Below are positions 1 through 11,179 of a stretch of 64,000 nt of DNA, in pieces. This DNA is from Roseibium limicola. Lineage in GTDB: Bacteria; Pseudomonadota; Alphaproteobacteria; Rhizobiales; Stappiaceae. The translations under genes and the position numbers were made by a program. Position 1 is the stretch's first letter. Each line of letters opens with the position of its first letter. The notes under the pieces were generated by a model. That model saw only the letters and a list, made by a program, of their open reading frames with translations. It did not search any database and was not told the DNA's origin. The stretch covers positions 124,001 to 188,000 of the forward strand of contig NZ_JAFLNF010000006.1 in the NCBI RefSeq assembly GCF_017313085.1, read 5' to 3'.

Positions 1-309
1 TGGAAGACTGCAGAGCCGGTTGTCGGCGACTGGATCAAGGACAACCTGGGTCCGGTTGGAAAGATGCGGGATGCAGGAAGTGCGCTTGGCTCCATGTTGC
101 GGATCGCCAATGACCTGCCAATTTTCGCCGACCGCATTGGGCGAATGTCGGCGGAAATGGAGTCCATGGTCCAAAAGGGCCTGCGGTTTGACATCGACAC
201 GGCGAAGGAAATCGCACGCGAGCAGTCACGTCTCGCCAGATCCGGGCGAATTGCTCTCTGGATTTTGGCACTGTCGTTTGCCGCAATCGCGATAAAATAT
301 GTTCTGTAA
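1..309 (+). CDS. ubiB: UbiB-type ABC1 kinase-like protein, C-terminal fragment
   Basis: The reading frame is open from the first base, so this is the last 102 residues of a gene that begins outside the window. The visible part is an amphipathic helical region ending in one hydrophobic segment (IALWILALSFAAIAIKYVL) at the extreme C-terminus. That layout fits the membrane-anchoring tail of UbiB/AarF proteins, atypical kinases needed for ubiquinone biosynthesis. The conserved kinase motifs lie off the left edge, so the assignment rests on the tail alone and is moderate. It converges with alkB, leaving a 23-base gap with no obvious terminator. Confidence 0.6.
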   Translation, partial: WKTAEPVVGDWIKDNLGPVGKMRDAGSALGSMLRIANDLPIFADRIGRMSAEMESMVQKGLRFDIDTAKEIAREQSRLARSGRIALWILALSFAAIAIKYVL

Positions 310-332
310 TGCAGTGATTGCGGGCCTGAAGC

Positions 333-956
333 CTAGCACTTCGTCACCCGCCTTAAAGTCAGGTTGATCCGTCCACCGTTTTTCAGGAGCGTGGACGAGC
401 CGGAAAAAATCCGGTCGATGCCGTGATAGGCGAGGCGTGCCGCGCCGCCGAGCACGACGACATCGCCCGACGCGAGGCGAAAGGACGATGTCTTGCCGCC
501 GCGCGTTGTTCCTCCGACGCGAAAAGTCGCGGTGTCTCCCAGCGAGACGGAGACAACCGGTGCGTCGAAGGTTTCCTCATCCTTGTCCTGATGGAGCCCC
601 ATCTTTGCGTTGGTCTCATAGAAATTGATCAGGCACGCTTCCGTCTCAGGTGCCTCGGGCGCTACATCGTGCCATAGATCCATCAATGCTTTTGGCATGG
701 CGGGCCAAGGGGTGCCGGTCTCCGGATGGATTGCTTGGTAGCGATATCCCTTGATGTCGGAGACCCAACCCAGCGGGCCACAGTTGCTCATTCTGACGGA
801 AAACGCTTTGCCCGTGCGCGGCATCACGGGGCGGAACAGTGGCGCGTCTTTCAGGATGCCTCGGAGCGCCTCAACCAGCTCAGACTGAGCTGCCTTGTCG
901 AAATATCCGGGCAGTATCTTTAGGCCGTTCGGGATGGGAGAGTTGCCGTCGGTCAA
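333..956 (-). CDS. alkB: AlkB-type alpha-ketoglutarate-dependent DNA dealkylase
   Basis: A 207-residue Fe(II)/2-oxoglutarate dioxygenase of the AlkB family, which oxidatively removes methyl groups from 1-methyladenine and 3-methylcytosine in DNA. The iron ligands are visible as H122 and D124 in MGLHQDKDE and H178 in LAYHGIDR. The 2-oxoglutarate-binding arginines fit the C-terminal RINLTLRR motif (R196, R202). Length matches the family. The start is TTG at 956; a GGAG sits 8 bases upstream and no ATG precedes the conserved region. It is divergent from dnaK across 244 bases. Nothing in the sequence shows Ada-type regulation. Confidence 0.93.
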   Translation of the reverse strand: MTDGNSPIPNGLKILPGYFDKAAQSELVEALRGILKDAPLFRPVMPRTGKAFSVRMSNCGPLGWVSDIKGYRYQAIHPETGTPWPAMPKALMDLWHDVAPEAPETEACLINFYETNAKMGLHQDKDEETFDAPVVSVSLGDTATFRVGGTTRGGKTSSFRLASGDVVVLGGAARLAYHGIDRIFSGSSTLLKNGGRINLTLRRVTKC

Positions 957-1056
957 GACCAGAGCTCCATGGGTTTCGAATTCTCAAGTGGACCCTTCCG
1001 CCTGGTAACGAGTTGGAAACCAAACCGGGTAATCAAGGAAGTGGCTGCAAACCTGT

Positions 1057-1085
1057 CTTGCAGCGGCAGGATCATCCACCTATAT
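1057..1085 (+). promoter_or_regulatory. RpoH (heat-shock sigma) promoter of dnaK
   Basis: CTTG at 1057-1060 is followed by an 18-base spacer and CCTATAT at 1079-1085. This matches the alphaproteobacterial heat-shock consensus, CTTG-N16-18-CYTATNT. Transcription would start near 1092, leaving a leader of about 110 bases before the dnaK ATG. No CIRCE element is visible. Confidence 0.8.
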
Positions 1086-1200
1086 AGCGATCAACGCGCT
1101 CGTCGCGACGTTTGAGCCGTTGGTTTGAACATTTCATGAAGAGGAGCCGGAAGGATGCCATCAAGGGTCGTTCCGGTTTGCTAGCTAAGAGAGGCTTAAA

Positions 1201-3126
<1,926 letters not shown>

Positions 3127-3143
3127 CATCAGTTGAATGAGAC

Positions 3144-3177
3144 CCGGCCTTGCATCCTTTCAAGGGTGTGAGGCCGG
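3144..3177 (+). other. Strong hairpin between dnaK and dnaJ
   Basis: Bases 3144-3157 and 3164-3177 pair over about 14 positions (outer CCGGCCT with AGGCCGG, then pairs including G-T wobbles) around a 6-base loop. No T-run follows, so it is not a typical intrinsic terminator. It probably limits read-through into dnaJ or stabilises the dnaK mRNA 3' end. The 180 bases from here to dnaJ hold no gene I can support. Confidence 0.6.
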
Positions 3178-3357
3178 ATCGTTCCGACCGCGGCATCTCC
3201 TGCCCCGTTTCTTTCTGGTGTATTGGCTGACGTTGAGCTGCATGGCTCAGGAGCACTCCCACCAGATCAAGTGCAGGGCACGACATGGAGCGGTTGTCAT
3301 ACCGGACAGACCGCAAGTTTCCTTTCGATCTCCGGTACCCAAGACGAGTAACCGAGA

Positions 3358-4497
3358 ATGTCCAAGCCTGATTTCTACGAAGTTCTGGGCGTCGCCCGCG
3401 ACGCGGATGAGAAGATGCTGAAAAGCGCCTATCGAAAGATGGCGATGAAGTATCACCCGGACCGCAATCCGGGGGACGCCGCTGCGGAAGCCAGCTTCAA
3501 GGAAGCCAACGAAGCCTACGACACTCTGAAGGATCCGCAAAAGCGGGCTGCCTATGACCGCTTTGGTCACGCTGCTTTTGAAAATGGCGGTTTCGGCGGT
3601 GGTGGCGGCGGCCAGCATGGCCCTGACTTCTCATCCACAATGTCGGACATTTTCGAGGAGTTCTTCGGAATGGGCGGCGGTGGCGGCGGGCGCCGCTCGG
3701 GTGGCCGTGAGCGCGGCGCGGATTTGCGCTACAATCTCGATATCTCGTTGGAAGAAGCCTACGACGGAAAGACCGTCGAAATCGAGGTGCCCACCAGCAT
3801 CACCTGTGAACTCTGCAGCGGCTCCGGCGCAAAGCCGGGAACCAGCCCGACCACCTGCCGCACCTGTGGCGGAGCAGGTCGTGTGCGGGCGGCGCAGGGC
3901 TTCTTCACTCTAGAGCGTGCTTGCCCTACATGTCAGGGCAAGGGACAGGTCATCTCTGACCCATGCGACAGATGCGGTGGAGGGGGTCGGGTAACCCAGG
4001 AACGCACGCTTTCCGTCAACATCCCTGCCGGCATCGAAGACGGAACACGCATCCGTCTTGCTGGCGAGGGAGAAGCAGGCTTGCGCGGCGGGCCTTCGGG
4101 GGATCTCTATATTTTCCTCTCACTGAAACCGCATAGCCTGTTTCAACGCGACGGTGCCGACCTTTACTGCCGTGTTCCGATTTCGATGACGACGGCGACA
4201 CTCGGCGGCGCCTTTGACGTGCCGATCCTGGATGGCGCGACCAGTCGTGTCAAAGTGCCGGAGGGCACCCAGACCGGCAAGCAGTTCCGCCTCCGTGGCA
4301 AAGGCATGCCGGTCATGCGCTCGACCCAGCATGGCGATATGTATGTGCAGGTAACAGTCGAAACACCGACAAATTTGAGCAAAAGACAGCGCGAAATTCT
4401 GGCTGAGTTTGACCAGGAAGGCAGCGGTGGAAACCACCCGGAATCGGAAGGTTTCTTCTCAAAGCTGAAAGACTTTATAGCCAGTCACGGCAGCTAG
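3358..4497 (+). CDS. dnaJ: Chaperone protein DnaJ (Hsp40)
   Basis: A 379-residue type I J-protein that stimulates DnaK ATP hydrolysis and hands over substrates. Domains in order: J-domain (residues 1-70, with HPD in YHPDRNPGD), a Gly/Phe-rich linker (about 75-125), four zinc-binding CxxCxGxG-type repeats ([32 protein letters not shown]), and the C-terminal substrate-binding domain. All zinc cysteines are present. It lies 231 bases after dnaK, so co-transcription under heat shock is likely, though a separate promoter in the gap cannot be excluded. Confidence 0.99.
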   Translation: MSKPDFYEVLGVARDADEKMLKSAYRKMAMKYHPDRNPGDAAAEASFKEANEAYDTLKDPQKRAAYDRFGHAAFENGGFGGGGGGQHGPDFSSTMSDIFEEFFGMGGGGGGRRSGGRERGADLRYNLDISLEEAYDGKTVEIEVPTSITCELCSGSGAKPGTSPTTCRTCGGAGRVRAAQGFFTLERACPTCQGKGQVISDPCDRCGGGGRVTQERTLSVNIPAGIEDGTRIRLAGEGEAGLRGGPSGDLYIFLSLKPHSLFQRDGADLYCRVPISMTTATLGGAFDVPILDGATSRVKVPEGTQTGKQFRLRGKGMPVMRSTQHGDMYVQVTVETPTNLSKRQREILAEFDQEGSGGNHPESEGFFSKLKDFIASHGS

Positions 4498-4598
4498 GAC
4501 ATATGCAAGCCTGAGACAGTCTGAAGTCTGATCTTTGCATAGGCGCCCTTGTTATCCGGATTGGTCTCTCCTTATTGAAGAGGGAGAGGACGATAAGG

Positions 4599-5237
4599 AT
4601 GAAGCATATTCGGGACCCGGGCATCAAAACGTGTAAAGCAGAACGCATTTCTGCCGTCCGCGCCAAGGCGGTGGATGAACTGAGGTTCCTGCGCACCTGG
4701 CTGGAGAGCCCGCTCAAGACCGGGGCGGTCAGTCCCTCAGGACCTGAGCTGGCCGCCTGTATGGCGTCTTACCTCTCCCCAGAGCCGGGCAAGCGGGTCG
4801 TCGAATTGGGCCCCGGGACGGGAGCCGTTACGGCTGCCATTCTGCAACGCGGTGTCGCCCCGGCCGATTTGAAGTTGGTCGAATTCTGTCCGGAATTCTG
4901 CGATCTCCTGCAGAAGCGGTTTCCAGGCGTCGGCATCCGGCGTGGCGATGCCTATGATCTTCAGGGCGTCATGGCGCAAGAGGGCATTCTACCCCTCGGC
5001 CTCAATGGCATTGTTTCCAGTTTACCCATGCTCAATCGACCGGAAGAGGCGCGTCTGGAACTTCTGAAATCGGCGTTGGAGTTCCTTGCTCCCGGTGCGC
5101 CCTTCATCCAGTTTTCCTATGGTCTCGCCCCACCCATACGAATGTTGCCGAAAGGCGTGACGATGAGCACGTCGGGCTGGATCTGGCGAAACTTTCCGCC
5201 TGCGAGGGTCTTCGTTTACCGCCGGACAGTTTCCTGA
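4599..5237 (+). CDS. pmtA: PmtA-like phospholipid N-methyltransferase
   Basis: A 212-residue class I SAM-dependent methyltransferase. The SAM-binding motif is VVELGPGTGAVTAAIL, and the preceding region (FLRTWLESPLKTGAVSPSG) is typical of the rhizobial and Rhodobacter PmtA group. Those enzymes methylate phosphatidylethanolamine towards phosphatidylcholine at the inner membrane. The start is ATG 4599, with AGGGAGAGGA 8 bases upstream; an in-frame TTG at 4575 is less convincing. A pmtA gene next to dnaJ is a known arrangement in rhizobia, which supports the call. Related family members methylate other substrates, so activity is inferred. Confidence 0.85.
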   Translation: MKHIRDPGIKTCKAERISAVRAKAVDELRFLRTWLESPLKTGAVSPSGPELAACMASYLSPEPGKRVVELGPGTGAVTAAILQRGVAPADLKLVEFCPEFCDLLQKRFPGVGIRRGDAYDLQGVMAQEGILPLGLNGIVSSLPMLNRPEEARLELLKSALEFLAPGAPFIQFSYGLAPPIRMLPKGVTMSTSGWIWRNFPPARVFVYRRTVS

Positions 5238-5320
5238 GAAATGAGCAACGGCCCAGTTGGTTCTGGTTCGGTTGGGTCGGTATGCTGGCGCCAGTTCGTC
5301 TTGTCAGATTGTGAGGTTTC

Positions 5321-5908
5321 ATGCGTCAGCCGAAGGTACTTCTGTTTTCGGGCTCCACTCGATCGGGATCCTACAACGCCAGTCTGGCTGCGCTCGCGGC
5401 CAAAAAACTGGCTCTGGCCGATGCGAAAGTCACCCGCATTTCCCTGAAGGAATACCCACTTCCCCTTTACGATGGGGATCTGGAGAAAGACAAAGGAGCG
5501 CCTGATAACGCGGTGAAGCTGAAGAAGCTGTTCCTGGCTCAGGATGCGATATTCATCGCTTGCCCCGAGTATAATGCCGGCATTACCCCTTTGCTGAAGA
5601 ACACACTCGATTGGATCAGCCGTGCGACAACGTCGGATGGGCCGGGTGTGCTGGCGTTCAAACAGCCTATATTTTCGCTGGGGGCAGCTTCTCCAGGCGC
5701 TTTCGGTGGCATGCGCGGGCTGATTGGTATCCGAACCATTCTGGAGGTTGGCCTCGGAGCTCACGTGCTGCCGCAGATGGTCAGCGTCTCAAATGCTGGT
5801 CAGGCGTTCGATGAAAAAGGCGAATTGGTCAATGAGCGCTCCGCTGAGCAGCTTCAAAAAACTATGGATGCTCTGATGAACTTTGCCAGAATGCGGATTG
5901 TCGGTTGA
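5321..5908 (+). CDS. NADPH-dependent FMN reductase family protein
   Basis: A 195-residue flavodoxin-fold protein. The N-terminal FMN-phosphate loop (FSGSTRSGSYN) and the PEYNAGITPLLKNTLDW segment are hallmarks of the NADPH_dep FMN reductase family (azoreductase/ArsH/ChrR-like). Such enzymes reduce quinones, chromate or azo dyes using FMN and NAD(P)H, and the physiological substrate cannot be told from sequence. It follows pmtA after 83 bases on the same strand. Length and motifs look intact. Confidence 0.9.
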   Translation: MRQPKVLLFSGSTRSGSYNASLAALAAKKLALADAKVTRISLKEYPLPLYDGDLEKDKGAPDNAVKLKKLFLAQDAIFIACPEYNAGITPLLKNTLDWISRATTSDGPGVLAFKQPIFSLGAASPGAFGGMRGLIGIRTILEVGLGAHVLPQMVSVSNAGQAFDEKGELVNERSAEQLQKTMDALMNFARMRIVG

Positions 5909-5933
5909 GACTGCCGGTCTCGTCGGCCTTCGG

Positions 5934-5965
5934 CTTGGAATTGGCGATGGGGCGGCTTACATAAG
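5934..5965 (+). promoter_or_regulatory. RpoH (heat-shock sigma) promoter of hslV
   Basis: CTTG at 5934-5937, an 18-base spacer, and CTTACATAAG at 5956-5965. This is nine of ten matches to the alphaproteobacterial heat-shock -10 form CYTATNTNNG. Spacing is identical to the dnaK promoter in this window. It lies about 55 bases ahead of the hslV ATG. Confidence 0.72.
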
Positions 5966-6021
5966 TCTCGAAACGGAGTGGCTTTCTGTCCATTCCCATT
6001 ATCTTCGCGAGAGAGGTTTTC

Positions 6022-6582
6022 ATGAGCGACACCCATGCACCCGTTAGCTGGCACGGCACGACGATCCTGACGATCCGCAAGGGCGGAAAGGTGGTTGTCG
6101 CCGGTGATGGCCAGGTGTCGCTGGGCGATACCGTGATCAAGAGCACCGCCCGTAAGGTCCGGCCGCTTGGGCAAGGCGATGTGATTGCTGGATTTGCCGG
6201 AGCCACGGCAGATGCCTTCACGCTGTTTGAACGCCTGGAGGCCAAGCTTGAGCAATACCCTGGCCAGTTGATGCGAGCCTGTGTCGAACTGGCGAAGGAC
6301 TGGCGAACCGATCGTTATCTGCGTCGACTCGAAGCAATGATGATCGTCGCCGACAAGGATGTGTCGCTGGTGCTCACCGGCAATGGCGACGTGCTTGAGC
6401 CGGAGGGCGGGGTCATGGGTATCGGTTCTGGCGGCAATTATGCACTGGCGGCAGCGCGCGCTCTGGTCGATACCGAGGCGGACGCCGAAACGGTCGCGCG
6501 CAAGGCCATGGCGATTGCAGCCGACATCTGTGTCTACACAAATGGTAATGTCCTGGTCGAAACTCTGGAGAGCAGCGCGTGA
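6022..6582 (+). CDS. hslV: ATP-dependent protease subunit HslV (ClpQ)
   Basis: A 186-residue proteasome-beta-like peptidase that assembles into a double hexameric ring and degrades proteins fed by HslU. The N-terminal nucleophile is Thr13 in [10 protein letters not shown], exposed after removal of a 12-residue propeptide. The [18 protein letters not shown] and [17 protein letters not shown] segments are family-typical. Its 3' end overlaps the start of the next gene by 4 bases (GTGA), implying translational coupling. An RpoH-type promoter lies just upstream. Confidence 0.98.
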   Translation: MSDTHAPVSWHGTTILTIRKGGKVVVAGDGQVSLGDTVIKSTARKVRPLGQGDVIAGFAGATADAFTLFERLEAKLEQYPGQLMRACVELAKDWRTDRYLRRLEAMMIVADKDVSLVLTGNGDVLEPEGGVMGIGSGGNYALAAARALVDTEADAETVARKAMAIAADICVYTNGNVLVETLESSA

Positions 6583-7685
6583 CGACCACGACGACGTCGG
6601 ATGGGGTACCAGATCCGCAAGCGCTGTCGCCGGATCGGCTGGCCGCTGCTGTTGAGGCCGGAATCCTGAGTGAACATCAGGCCGATCAACTGACAGAGTT
6701 CTGGGTGATGCCTCAGGGGAGCGGAGCCTCCGGACTGACCCATGCCGACCGGGAAGAAGTGCGCTTTGTGCGCGGATTTCATGACATCTTCATCAGCATC
6801 GGGCTGGTGGTTTTGATGTTTGGTCTGGTCTTCGGCCTGCATGGATGGGTGGACGACTGGCTGGTTGCCGGCATTTCTGCAGTCGTGATCTGGGGGCTGG
6901 CGGAACTCTTTGCGCGGCGGAAACGCCTGGCACTTCCCTCCTTTCTGCTCAGCATTGCCTTCACGCCCTTCTTTTTTATCGCTTGCGTTGGTTGGTTTCT
7001 CGAGGGCGATATGCCGTCCTTGGACTCGAACAAGTGGCTTCCAGCCGGCGATTTGTTGGACGTGATTCCGGCAACCGTTCTGGTAATCATCGGAGCCGTT
7101 CTGTTTTACCTGCGCTTTCGGGTGCCCGTTGGGGTGGCGTCCATCAGTGCCGGATGTCTCTTTCTCGGGGCGCTTCTGTTTGATCTGGCTGTTCCAGGTA
7201 TCATCGAAAGCAATCTGGCTGCGTTTTTCCTGGTTGTCGGCCTGTCAATTTTCGCGCTGGCGATGGGGTTCGATAGTCGGGATCCGAAGCGGGTCACGTT
7301 GAACTCGGACAAGGCTTTCTGGCTGCATTTGATGGCGTCACCGCTGATCGTGCACTCTATCCTGTCGATGGTCAGCGAAGCGTCAGGAACGGAATCCACC
7401 AGTTACTCCACAGTGGTTATCGCCTTGTTTCTGATCCTCGCAACAGTTGCCCTCATCGTCGACCGCCGGGCCTTGCTTGTGTCCGCCATGAGTTACCTCG
7501 GGTTTGCCATCGGGTATCTGATCATTCAGGCTGATGTCTCCGAGGAAACCGCGATTGCGGTGACCATGCTCGTGCTGGGGTGTTTCATCCTGCTGATTGG
7601 CTCTGCATGGCAGGTCCTGCGCCGTGGTTTGCTGAAGCCTTTTGCTGACACACCCTTGCTGCGCTTTGTCCCCGCACCCAACTAG
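6579..7685 (+). CDS. Multi-pass membrane protein, DUF2157-like N-terminus
   Basis: A 368-residue protein starting at GTG 6579, inside the stop of hslV. The first 75 residues are soluble and resemble the short helical N-terminus of DUF2157-type proteins ([22 protein letters not shown]). After that come roughly nine to ten hydrophobic segments, beginning near residue 70, with a charged FARRKR turn between early helices. No catalytic motif is recognisable. It sits between hslV and hslU on the same strand, so it is likely co-transcribed with the protease. The function is unknown; a link to membrane stress is only inference. Confidence 0.75.
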   Translation: MTTTTTSDGVPDPQALSPDRLAAAVEAGILSEHQADQLTEFWVMPQGSGASGLTHADREEVRFVRGFHDIFISIGLVVLMFGLVFGLHGWVDDWLVAGISAVVIWGLAELFARRKRLALPSFLLSIAFTPFFFIACVGWFLEGDMPSLDSNKWLPAGDLLDVIPATVLVIIGAVLFYLRFRVPVGVASISAGCLFLGALLFDLAVPGIIESNLAAFFLVVGLSIFALAMGFDSRDPKRVTLNSDKAFWLHLMASPLIVHSILSMVSEASGTESTSYSTVVIALFLILATVALIVDRRALLVSAMSYLGFAIGYLIIQADVSEETAIAVTMLVLGCFILLIGSAWQVLRRGLLKPFADTPLLRFVPAPN

Positions 7686-7726
7686 ACCTGTACGTCAAAC
7701 TGTTATGTCCGAGTGAAAGACCTTAA

Positions 7727-9031
7727 ATGACCGACTTTTCGCCCCGCGAAATCGTATCCGAACTCGATCGTTTCATCGTTGGCCAGAATGACGCCAAGCG
7801 CGCCGTCGCCATTGCCTTGCGCAATCGCTGGCGCCGGCAAAAACTGGAAGGCCCGATGCGCGAGGAAGTTCTGCCGAAGAACATCCTGATGATTGGCCCG
7901 ACCGGTGTCGGCAAGACGGAAATCGCCCGCCGATTAGCCAGACTGGCGAATGCGCCCTTTTCCAAGGTCGAGGCGACCAAATTCACGGAAGTCGGCTACG
8001 TTGGCCGCGACGTGGAACAGATCATTCGTGATCTGGTCGAATCCGGCATCTCCATGGTGCGCACCCAGCAACGCGATGAGGTGAAGGCCAAGGCTCATCT
8101 GCAAGCCGAGGAACGTGTTCTTGATGCGCTGGTGGGGAAAAACGCCAGCCCCGCGACCCGCGACAGCTTTCGCAAGAAGCTGCGCGAGGGCGATATGGAT
8201 GAGAAGGAAATCGAGATCGAAGTTCGCGCTCAGGCGCAGATGCCGAGTTTCGACATGCCGGGAATGCCGGGTGGCAGCGTCGGCGTGATGAATGTCTCCG
8301 ACCTTCTTGGCAAGGCCTTCGGTGGCCAGACCAAGACCAAGAGGGTCAAGGTGAGCGAGTCCTATGGCCTATTGATCGAGGAAGAATCCGACAAGCTTCT
8401 CGACGAGGAGAAAATCACTCAGGAAGCCATCTCACGTGTTGAGAATGCCGGGATCGTTTTCCTTGATGAAATCGACAAGATTTGTGCTCGCGAAGGGCGT
8501 AGTGGTGGCGACGTCTCGCGAGAAGGCGTTCAGCGCGACCTGTTGCCTTTGATCGAAGGCACTGTGGTCTCCACCAAGCACGGTCCGGTCAAGACCGACC
8601 ACATCCTGTTCATCGCGTCTGGTGCTTTCCACGTTGCCAAGCCATCTGACTTGCTGCCTGAACTGCAGGGACGGTTGCCGATCCGTGTCGAACTGAAGGC
8701 CCTGACCCGCGATGATTTCAAGGCGATCCTCACGGAGCCGGAAGCCAGTCTCATCAAGCAGTATGTCGCCCTGATGAAAACCGAGCAGGTCGATTTGATC
8801 TTCACCGATGATGCCATTGAAGAAATTGCCTCGGTGGCGGTCGATCTCAATTCCACGGTGGAGAATATCGGCGCGCGCAGGCTGCAGACGGTGATGGAGC
8901 GGATTCTCGACGAGATCTCGTTCGTGGCGCCGGATCAGCCAGGAGAAGTCGTGACCATCGATGCGGAATATGTTCGCTCGAACGTCGGGGAATTGGCGAA
9001 GAACGTGGATCTCTCCCGCTTCATTCTCTAG
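7727..9031 (+). CDS. hslU: ATP-dependent protease ATPase subunit HslU (ClpY)
   Basis: A 434-residue AAA+ unfoldase that forms hexameric caps on HslV. The Walker A motif is [13 protein letters not shown], Walker B is [10 protein letters not shown], and the sensor region is near [19 protein letters not shown]. The intermediate I-domain lies around residues 110-235. The C-terminus ends in LSRFIL, the short tail that docks into HslV. Family length is normal. It follows the membrane-protein gene by 41 bases and probably shares the heat-shock transcript starting before hslV. Confidence 0.98.
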   Translation: MTDFSPREIVSELDRFIVGQNDAKRAVAIALRNRWRRQKLEGPMREEVLPKNILMIGPTGVGKTEIARRLARLANAPFSKVEATKFTEVGYVGRDVEQIIRDLVESGISMVRTQQRDEVKAKAHLQAEERVLDALVGKNASPATRDSFRKKLREGDMDEKEIEIEVRAQAQMPSFDMPGMPGGSVGVMNVSDLLGKAFGGQTKTKRVKVSESYGLLIEEESDKLLDEEKITQEAISRVENAGIVFLDEIDKICAREGRSGGDVSREGVQRDLLPLIEGTVVSTKHGPVKTDHILFIASGAFHVAKPSDLLPELQGRLPIRVELKALTRDDFKAILTEPEASLIKQYVALMKTEQVDLIFTDDAIEEIASVAVDLNSTVENIGARRLQTVMERILDEISFVAPDQPGEVVTIDAEYVRSNVGELAKNVDLSRFIL

Positions 9032-9094
9032 TCTTCGAACCACCCTTTACCTGCGGCTGGTCACCCGCCGCTGAATTCAAGGCAGAGTGCACTC

Positions 9095-9589
9095 ATGGTA
9101 GCGATCAGAAAAAGCAACGAGGAAGGCCATCGCCGCAAATTCCTGGTTATCGTTGATGATACGCCGGAATGCGATCGGGCAATTGTTTACGCCGCCAAAC
9201 GTGCCGCGCGTACGGGCGGCGTTCTGCTCCTGCTGTATGTGATTGCCCAAGGTGATTTTCAACATTGGCTCGGCGTCGAAGAGATCATGCGCGCCGAGGC
9301 GAAGGAAAAGGCCGATCAAACCTTGGCAAAAGCCGCCGACCGTGGGCGGTCCGTCGCCCGAACCGAGCCGGAGTGCATCGTGGGAGAGGGCAATACCTCC
9401 GAAGTCATTCTCGACATCATCGACTCGGATCCGGACGTTGCTATTCTGGTTCTGGCTGCGGGGCTCAGCAATGAGGGCCCAGGCCCTCTAGTGGCGTCCA
9501 TCGCAGGCAAGTCGTCCGGAAACTTTCCGATCCCGGTGACGATCGTTCCAGGAAATCTGGATGATGAATCCATCGCGGCACTTGCCTGA
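9095..9589 (+). CDS. Universal stress protein (UspA family)
   Basis: A 164-residue single-domain Usp protein. The core begins RKFLVIVDDTPECDRAIVYAA and ends with FPIPVTIVPG, the last strand of the alpha/beta fold. The usual ATP-binding G-2x-G-9x-G(S/T) pattern is not clear in the loop before the last strand, so it may belong to the non-ATP-binding branch. Role is unknown beyond general stress tolerance. It lies 63 bases after hslU and may be transcribed with it. Confidence 0.85.
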   Translation: MVAIRKSNEEGHRRKFLVIVDDTPECDRAIVYAAKRAARTGGVLLLLYVIAQGDFQHWLGVEEIMRAEAKEKADQTLAKAADRGRSVARTEPECIVGEGNTSEVILDIIDSDPDVAILVLAAGLSNEGPGPLVASIAGKSSGNFPIPVTIVPGNLDDESIAALA

Positions 9590-9792
9590 AGGGCACTTCG
9601 AAGTTTGTGTCGCGGGCAGACCGATAAGATCAGAAGTCTTGTAACCCTTTCCTTCTCGGTCCGGACTTCCCATATATTGAGAATGTAAAGATTGAGGGCG
9701 GTGGTTTAAAAAAACCCAGTCCTGAGCTACATCTATCGCCAAGCGACGATGAAAGGCGCGAAGCAGCGCCGTAAGCAACGAAAGATCGACCC

Positions 9793-10350
9793 ATGTTTAT
9801 TCAGACAGAGGCGACGCCGAATCCGGCGACCCTGAAGTTCCTGCCAGGCCGGGTTGTGCTGCCGGAAGGCACTTATGATTTCCGCTCCGCATCGGAAGCT
9901 GGCGCTTCGCCGCTTGCCGAAAAGTTGTTCACCATTCCAGGTGTGGTTGCGATTTTCTACGGCCATGACTTCATCACGGTGACCAAGGACGATACCGACT
10001 GGCAGCACATGAAGCCGGCTATCCTTGGCGCGGTCATGGAGCAATTCATGTCCGGTCAGCCTGTCATGGCGACATCGCAGGCCGAAGACATCGAGGAGGG
10101 CGAGTTCTTTGACGAAGGTGATGCGGAAACAGTCACTGTGATCAAGGACCTGATCGAGACGCGCGTGCGCCCTGCCGTTGCCCAGGATGGTGGTGACATC
10201 ACCTTCAAGGGGTTCAAGGAAGGCGTGGTCTATCTGTCCATGCGCGGCGCCTGTGCCGGTTGCCCGTCGTCGACAGCGACCTTGCAGCACGGCATTCAGA
10301 ACCTGTTGCGTCACTTCGTACCAGAGGTTGAAGAAGTTCGCCCGATCTGA
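9793..10350 (+). CDS. Nfu-type iron-sulfur cluster carrier (NifU C-terminal domain)
   Basis: A 185-residue protein with an N-terminal Nfu domain (MFIQTEATPNPATLKFLPGR) and a C-terminal NifU-like domain (about residues 112-185). The cluster-binding CxxC is C154-A-G-C157 in RGACAGCPSS. Such proteins carry 4Fe-4S clusters from the assembly machinery to targets such as lipoate synthase and respiratory enzymes. The domain order is that of alphaproteobacterial and mitochondrial NFU1 rather than E. coli NfuA. The 203-base upstream gap holds no gene I can support. Confidence 0.95.
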   Translation: MFIQTEATPNPATLKFLPGRVVLPEGTYDFRSASEAGASPLAEKLFTIPGVVAIFYGHDFITVTKDDTDWQHMKPAILGAVMEQFMSGQPVMATSQAEDIEEGEFFDEGDAETVTVIKDLIETRVRPAVAQDGGDITFKGFKEGVVYLSMRGACAGCPSSTATLQHGIQNLLRHFVPEVEEVRPI

Positions 10351-10372
10351 TCGCAGCGTTGCTCGGAAACCA

Positions 10373-10406
10373 ATAAAAAAGCCCGGCTCTGTCCGGGCTT
10401 TTTTAT
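10373..10406 (+). terminator. Intrinsic terminator after the Nfu gene
   Basis: Perfect stem AAAAAAGCCCGG / CCGGGCTTTTTT around the loop CTCTGT (10387-10392), followed by the T-run. It separates the Nfu gene from tsaB. Confidence 0.93.
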
Positions 10407-10501
10407 TGCCATAGTGTCTGCGCGGCAGAGCAGGTTGAACTTCGGGGTAAGTCCAAAGCTTATCTCGACAGAAATGAAAAGGCCGGGTAATTCCCTAAGC
10501 C

Positions 10502-11179
10502 ATGCGAATTCTGGCAATTGATACAGCTTTGGTGAATTGCGCCGTCGCCGTCTGGGACAGCGACGGCGTTGGCGTGCCTCCGGTTCTCTTCTGCGAGACC
10601 ATTGGACGAGGACATGCGGAACGTCTGACCGGCATGCTGGGGGAGGCCATGGCAGAAGCCTCCTGTGCCTTCTCCGACCTTGACCGCATTGCTGTCACGA
10701 CCGGTCCGGGCAGTTTTACCGGGATGCGTGTCGGCTTGTCGGTGGCGCGCGGTTTCGGATTGGTTCTCGGCAAGCCTGTGGTCGGCATCACGACTCTGGC
10801 GGCGATGGCAAAGCCGTTTCTGGGTGAGGTGCAGACCCATCCGGTTTTCGTCTCGATGGAAGGTAAGGGCGAGGAAATCTATTGCCAGTTGTTTGGTGCT
10901 GAGGGAGTGCCCAGGAGCCCGGCAGAAGTTCGTCGCCTGTCGGAGCTGTCTGAAACGCTGCCGCCCGAGACCCGCTTTGTGGGAGCTTCTTCGAGGCGGG
11001 TTGTGGAAGCCGTCGGCGCATCAACGGACAGGATCTTGAGTGAGGCTGCTTGCCCGGATGTGGCTGATGTTGCGCGCCTGGGCGTTCTGGCTGACCCAAA
11101 GCAGGCGAGGCCTGTACCGCTTTATTTGCGCCCGCCTGACGCTGCGCCGCAGAAAAAGGGAAAGATCGCCCGCCTATGA
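10502..11179 (+). CDS. tsaB: tRNA threonylcarbamoyladenosine biosynthesis protein TsaB
   Basis: A 225-residue ASKHA-fold protein, partner of TsaD and TsaE in making the t6A37 modification of ANN-decoding tRNAs. The N-terminus MRILAIDTALVNCAVAVWD and the segment TGPGSFTGMRVGLSVARG are diagnostic. It overlaps the next gene, rimI, by 4 bases, a common arrangement in alphaproteobacteria. Length is normal. Confidence 0.96.
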   Translation: MRILAIDTALVNCAVAVWDSDGVGVPPVLFCETIGRGHAERLTGMLGEAMAEASCAFSDLDRIAVTTGPGSFTGMRVGLSVARGFGLVLGKPVVGITTLAAMAKPFLGEVQTHPVFVSMEGKGEEIYCQLFGAEGVPRSPAEVRRLSELSETLPPETRFVGASSRRVVEAVGASTDRILSEAACPDVADVARLGVLADPKQARPVPLYLRPPDAAPQKKGKIARL

